The notes under the pieces are model-generated. The model was given only the letters and a program-made list of their open reading frames with translations. It had not been told where the DNA came from and did not search any database. From contig DATAUK010000021.1 of the NCBI GenBank assembly GCA_036268295.1, forward strand, positions 1-64,000: a DNA stretch of 64,000 bases, given 5' to 3'. A program made the translations under genes and the position numbers. Origin of the DNA: DATAUK01 sp036268295 (GTDB lineage Bacteria; Actinomycetota; Actinomycetes; JAFAQI01). Below, one piece after another: positions 60,924-64,000 of this stretch (the first letter of the stretch is position 1; each line of letters opens with the position of its first letter).

Positions 60924-60956
60924 CGCGTGCAGGTGCGCCGAGGGTCCTGACAGGTC
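60906..60956. repeat. 51-bp palindromic repeat, copy B
   Basis: Same length and landmarks as copy A at 16871: AGTTGTCAGGA...GTGCGCCGAG...GTCCTGACAGGTC. It overlaps the last codons and stop of the upstream gene, and ends 17 bp before the glpD start. Confidence 0.75.
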
Positions 60957-60973
60957 GCACTAGCCTGCGTGTA

Positions 60974-62677
60974 GTGAGAGGAACGTCGCAGCTCGGGCCG
61001 CAGTCTCGCGAAGATGCCTGGAAGACGCTCGACGGCGGCCTGGTCGACGTACTGGTCATCGGTGCCGGTGTAGTTGGCGGCGGGGTCGCGCTCGACGCGG
61101 TGACGCGCGGGCTGTCGGTCGCGCTGGTCGAGGCGCGTGACATCGCCAGCGGTACGTCGTCGCGGTCGAGCAAGCTCTTCCACGGTGGCCTGCGCTATCT
61201 CGAGCAGCTCGATTTCGCGCTGGTCCGCGAGGCGCTGCACGAACGCGAGCTGGTCCTCACCCGGCTGGCGCCGCACCTGGTCAAGCCGGTCCCGTTCCTA
61301 TACCCGCTGACCCGCCACGGCTGGGAGCGGGTGTACGTCGGCGCCGGACTGGCGATTTACGACGCGATCGGTGGCGCCCGATCATTGCCGAGGCATCGCC
61401 ACCTCACCCGGCGTGGCGCGCGATCGCTCGCACCGGCGTTGCGCCGCGACTCGCTGGTCGGCGGGATCCGCTACTACGACGCCCAGTGCGACGACGCCCG
61501 CCACACCTTGACGCTGACCCGCACGGCCGCGTCGTACGGCGCGACGGTGCGCTCCTCAACCGAGGTGGTCGGCTTCGTCCGCGAGGGTGGTCGGATCACC
61601 GGCGCGCACCTTCGCGACACCGAGACCGGCGCGACTGCCACGGTGCGGACTGGTGTCGTGGTCAATGCGACGGGCGTCTGGACCGACGACGTGCAGCGGC
61701 TGGCCAACTCGCGCGGGGAGTTCAAGGTCCGCGCCTCCAAGGGGATTCATATCGTGGTGCCGCGCGACCGGATCTCCTCCGAGCCCGGGCTCATCCTGCG
61801 AACCCCGACGTCGGTGCTCTTCGTGATCCCGTGGGGCGACTACTGGATCATCGGCACCACCGATGACGACTGGCGATACGACAAGGCACATCCGGCGGCG
61901 AGCCGGGTCGACATCGACTATCTGCTGCGTCACGTCAACGAGGTGCTGGCGGTGCCGCTGACCCGGGACGACATCTCCGGCGTTTACGCCGGGCTGCGGC
62001 CGCTGCTCGCGGGTGAGCAGGAGGACACCTCGCAGCTCTCGCGGGAGCACGCGATCAGCCACTCGCCGCGCGGGATGGTGTCGGTGGCCGGCGGCAAGTA
62101 CACGACCTACCGCGTCATGGCACGCGACGCGGTTGACGCTGCGGTCGAGGACCTCGGCCGGCACGCGCCGCCGTGCGTGACCGAGCACATCCCGCTGGTC
62201 GGCGCCGACGGCTACCACGCGCTGGCCAACCAGGTCGAGTCGCTGGCTGAGGATCTCGGGCTGCCACGGTGGCGAGTCGACCACCTGCTCAACCGGTACG
62301 GCGCGATGCTCTACGACGTCCTCGCTCCGGCGGCACAGGATCCGGCGTTGCTTGAGCCGGTGCCTGCCGCCGGTACATATCTGCTGGCCGAGGTGAGGTA
62401 CGCCGCGACCCACGAGGCGGCGCTGCATCTCGATGACGTGTTGGCCCGTCGTACTCGGATCTCGATCGAGACCACGCATCGCGGCGTCGAGTCGGCGCGG
62501 CCGGTGGCGCAGCTGCTCGCGTCGGTGCTCGGGTGGGACGAGGACACCCGCGAACGTGAGATCGAGTCCTACATCGCGCGGGTAGAGGCCGAGCGGTTGA
62601 GCCAGGAGCAGACCGACGACGTCAACGCCGACGCCCGCCGCCTCCTCGCTCCCGACACCCGCCGAACCGTCGTCTAA
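60974..62677 (+). CDS. glpD: Glycerol-3-phosphate dehydrogenase
   Basis: A 567-residue FAD enzyme that oxidises glycerol 3-phosphate to dihydroxyacetone phosphate at the membrane. VDVLVIGAGVVGGGVALDAV is the FAD motif, and IASGTSSRSSKLFHGGLRYL, VVVNATGVWTDDVQRLANSR and VSVAGGKYTTYRVMARDAVD are family landmarks. Start GTG 60974. Its TAA at 62675-62677 is followed after one base by the 31-bp repeat array, locus 2. No other glp gene is in the window. Confidence 0.95.
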   Translation: MRGTSQLGPQSREDAWKTLDGGLVDVLVIGAGVVGGGVALDAVTRGLSVALVEARDIASGTSSRSSKLFHGGLRYLEQLDFALVREALHERELVLTRLAPHLVKPVPFLYPLTRHGWERVYVGAGLAIYDAIGGARSLPRHRHLTRRGARSLAPALRRDSLVGGIRYYDAQCDDARHTLTLTRTAASYGATVRSSTEVVGFVREGGRITGAHLRDTETGATATVRTGVVVNATGVWTDDVQRLANSRGEFKVRASKGIHIVVPRDRISSEPGLILRTPTSVLFVIPWGDYWIIGTTDDDWRYDKAHPAASRVDIDYLLRHVNEVLAVPLTRDDISGVYAGLRPLLAGEQEDTSQLSREHAISHSPRGMVSVAGGKYTTYRVMARDAVDAAVEDLGRHAPPCVTEHIPLVGADGYHALANQVESLAEDLGLPRWRVDHLLNRYGAMLYDVLAPAAQDPALLEPVPAAGTYLLAEVRYAATHEAALHLDDVLARRTRISIETTHRGVESARPVAQLLASVLGWDEDTREREIESYIARVEAERLSQEQTDDVNADARRLLAPDTRRTVV

Positions 62678-62678
62678 C

Positions 62679-62764
62679 CCCGCGCATGTGCCATTGGTGG
62701 GGTTATAACCCTGCGGATGTGCCATTGGTGGGGTCAGGACGCCATCAATGGCACATCCGCGTGG
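62679..62764 (+). repeat. 31-bp tandem repeat array, locus 2 (after glpD), with inverted half unit
   Basis: Two units (62679-62709 and 62710-62740) followed by an inverted partial unit. GCGGATGTGCCATTG (62713-62727) and CAATGGCACATCCGC (62746-62760) form a 15-bp perfect hairpin with an 18-nt loop between two convergent genes. The inverted half also encodes the last residues of the minus-strand gene. Confidence 0.9.
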
Positions 62765-63708
62765 AGCTGGGGCGGGCCGGCTCGCAGCAGTTGCACGCCT
62801 GGTGGCAGTCCGCGCCCGGCGTTCCTGCGATAACAGGTCTCGACCTGATCGAGGATGCGATCAGCTTCTCGGAGTAGCTGGCGGGGCGCGTCGTGCAGCA
62901 CGGTGAGCCCAGCGGCAGTCATCGCATCGTGTCGCGACTGCATGTCCTCAAAGTCGTCCTCGCCGGCGTGATGTTCACGACCGTTGGTCTCGTGGACCAG
63001 GCCGGCTTCGACCCACAACGCATCGGGGCACACGCGTCGGCCGTCTGGCAGGCCGAGGAGCGCGTTGAGTAGCGGCGGCGGTAGGACCGTCGACTGACAG
63101 CAGAGCGTCGCGAAGTCCGCCTCCGGCGCAGAACGGATTCCGCCGATGATGTCTGCCACAACGAGCCTGGCCACGCCGGCACCGCGACCGGTGATGTGTG
63201 GCACCTCCAGCGCGAGTGCCTCCGGCCAGACGATCCCGCGTTGGACTGCGTCTGCGAGTACGGCGGTCGCCACCCGGCGGTCACCGATCCTGGCTGCGAA
63301 CTCGATCAGCGCGCGAGTGGGCGGGCAGTAGGGGAGACCGTTGATGATCCGCGGCGCCGGCGGGCGGTGCGTCCGGCGGACCATGACGCCATCGCGATTT
63401 ACCCGCCTGGTTTCGGCGGGCAGCAACAGGCGAATGATCGGGTCCTCCGGCAGGTATCGAATCGCATAGCCCGATAGCGCTGTCGCATCTCCGAGCAGCG
63501 CGTGCGGGCCGCCGTAGAGCAGCGCGGCACGCAGTCGTTGGCGGGTTGACGGCGTACCCGTCGCCGCGAGGTAGACGCCCGGGAGCAGGATCTGCCAGCG
63601 GGTGCCGAGGCGATGTCGGACCGCGTCGAGCGACATGTACTGCAGCGCCTGCTGGCGGGTGGCGAGGTTGTCCTGCGCGCAGAGAAGCTGGTCGAAACTG
63701 AGGTTCAT
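62734..63708 (-). CDS. AbiEi-antitoxin-like N-terminus with DUF559-type nuclease-like C-terminus
   Basis: A 324-residue protein of an actinobacterial type often annotated 'type IV toxin-antitoxin AbiEi antitoxin domain'. NLATRQQALQYMSLDAVRHR, ILLPGVYLAATG and a winged-helix N-terminus are visible. The C-terminal half shows CPDALWVEAGLVHETNGREH and HAGEDDFEDMQSRHDAMTAA with GLTVLHDAP, the pattern of DUF559/Vsr-like restriction-endonuclease folds (D, E and a charged pair). No AbiEii toxin partner is adjacent. The last residues HADVPLMAS are encoded by the 31-bp repeat. ATG 63708 was chosen because the conserved domain begins there. Function unknown. Confidence 0.75.
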   Translation of the reverse strand: MNLSFDQLLCAQDNLATRQQALQYMSLDAVRHRLGTRWQILLPGVYLAATGTPSTRQRLRAALLYGGPHALLGDATALSGYAIRYLPEDPIIRLLLPAETRRVNRDGVMVRRTHRPPAPRIINGLPYCPPTRALIEFAARIGDRRVATAVLADAVQRGIVWPEALALEVPHITGRGAGVARLVVADIIGGIRSAPEADFATLCCQSTVLPPPLLNALLGLPDGRRVCPDALWVEAGLVHETNGREHHAGEDDFEDMQSRHDAMTAAGLTVLHDAPRQLLREADRILDQVETCYRRNAGRGLPPGVQLLRAGPPQLHADVPLMAS

Positions 63709-63794
63709 GTCTCGAACGATCGAGCATCGCGAGACGCAAACGGCCGGCGAAATCGCTCGCTGTTGACGGTTGCACCCGGATCCGAACCTGTGGA

Positions 63795-63911
63795 AGCCGC
63801 GCATGGCACATGCGCGGGCCTGTGGACCCACTGATGGCACATGCGCGGGGCTATGGACCCACTGATGGCACATGCGTGGGCCGATAGGCCCACTGATGGC
63901 ACATGCGTAGG
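63795..63911 (-). repeat. 31-bp tandem repeat array, locus 3
   Basis: On the minus strand three full units run 63911-63881, 63880-63850 and 63849-63819, then a partial unit to about 63795. The array begins one base after the stop codon of a gene that extends past the right edge. Consensus CCCRCGCATGTGCCATCAGT + GGG + YCYAYNGG. Confidence 0.9.
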
Positions 63912-63912
63912 G

Positions 63913-64000
63913 CTAGAGGTCGCTGTTGTCTTTTAGGCGCTGGCGGGAGTTCGTGATCTCGGTCTCGGCGTCGGAGCGGCCGACCCAGTGGGCGCCCTCG
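63913..64000 (-). CDS. C-terminal end of an unidentified gene (partial)
   Basis: The minus strand carries 28 codons ending in TAG at 63913-63915: EGAHWVGRSDAETEITNSRQ, then RLKDNSDL and the stop. The rest lies beyond position 64000, so it cannot be identified here. The charged, well-formed end and the stop-adjacent repeat make a real gene likely. Confidence 0.6.
   Translation of the reverse strand, partial: EGAHWVGRSDAETEITNSRQRLKDNSDL

Noticed and set aside
55217..63911. CRISPR array interpretation of the 31-bp repeats
   Set aside because: The units are directly tandem with no unique spacers, have only two to four copies per site, and no cas genes are present.

Overview
The window is GC-rich, gene-dense actinomycete chromosome. 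The evidence is GTG and ATG starts, two WhiB-type regulators, a BldG anti-anti-sigma factor, an RsiG-like c-di-GMP anti-sigma factor, a c-di-AMP riboswitch in front of a resuscitation-promoting factor, a 6C RNA, and F420-type and Tad-pilus genes. Gene order resembles the conserved block that, from memory, runs tmk/topA-hppA-bldG-helicase-tad-crp-nth-marP-ArsA pair-wblA/whiB4-PBP in Streptomyces and Mycobacterium. The organism looks like neither genus and is probably another actinomycete lineage. No insertion sequence, prophage or CRISPR array was seen.

Layout. 1-9.3 kb is the more accessory part. It holds tRNA-Ser(CGA), a YefM/YoeB toxin-antitoxin pair, a membrane protein, an O-methyltransferase abutting a decapitated Ig-like surface-protein gene, a lysyl-phosphatidylglycerol-synthase-like protein, a CPBP protease, a riboswitch-controlled Rpf, an MptB-like mannosyltransferase, and tRNA-Ser(GGA) followed by the tail of a lost surface protein. 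9.4-12.5 kb is the SRP RNA-dnaX-ybaB-recR block. 12.6-19.5 kb carries a sortase-type surface protein, a cupin gene with an early stop, lysC-asd, a saccharopine-dehydrogenase-like gene, tRNA-Pro, a phosphoesterase and a YqeY protein. 19.5-27.4 kb is the penicillin-binding protein, wblA, a tandem ArsA-type ATPase pair, a second wbl gene, RidA, NUDIX and metallo-beta-lactamase-fold genes. 27.4-39.6 kb holds a cyclase-ATPase-TPR protein, Crp, RsiG, nth, a TlpA-like lipoprotein, a CoA-type NUDIX, a MarP-like protease, an epoxide-hydrolase-like protein, a holin-family protein and a HAD phosphatase. 39.6-45.9 kb is the 6C RNA, the Tad pilus operon and a membrane-anchored surface protein. 45.9-64 kb holds a DUF1998 helicase, bldG with its kinase-like partner, hppA, topA, a fused MFS-thymidylate kinase, holB, a secreted peptidase, tRNA-Thr, glpD and an AbiEi/DUF559-like protein.

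Most genes are conserved housekeeping or developmental genes; several tight overlapping operons (tad; nth-tlpA-nudix-marP; lysC-asd; tmk-holB) suggest coupled expression. Three second-messenger inputs are visible: c-di-AMP (riboswitch), cAMP (cyclase beside Crp) and c-di-GMP (RsiG).

The most unusual signals are small. First, a 31-bp tandem repeat family starts one base after the stop codon of three separate genes, and a fourth copy forms the end of another gene. Second, three genes show a good Shine-Dalgarno sequence 6-7 nt before an in-frame ATC where ATG would be expected. Third, the cupin gene has a TAA where relatives are expected to have a tyrosine codon. Fourth, several families of long perfect palindromes sit at gene 3' ends. 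All calls come from reading the sequence alone; no database search was run.
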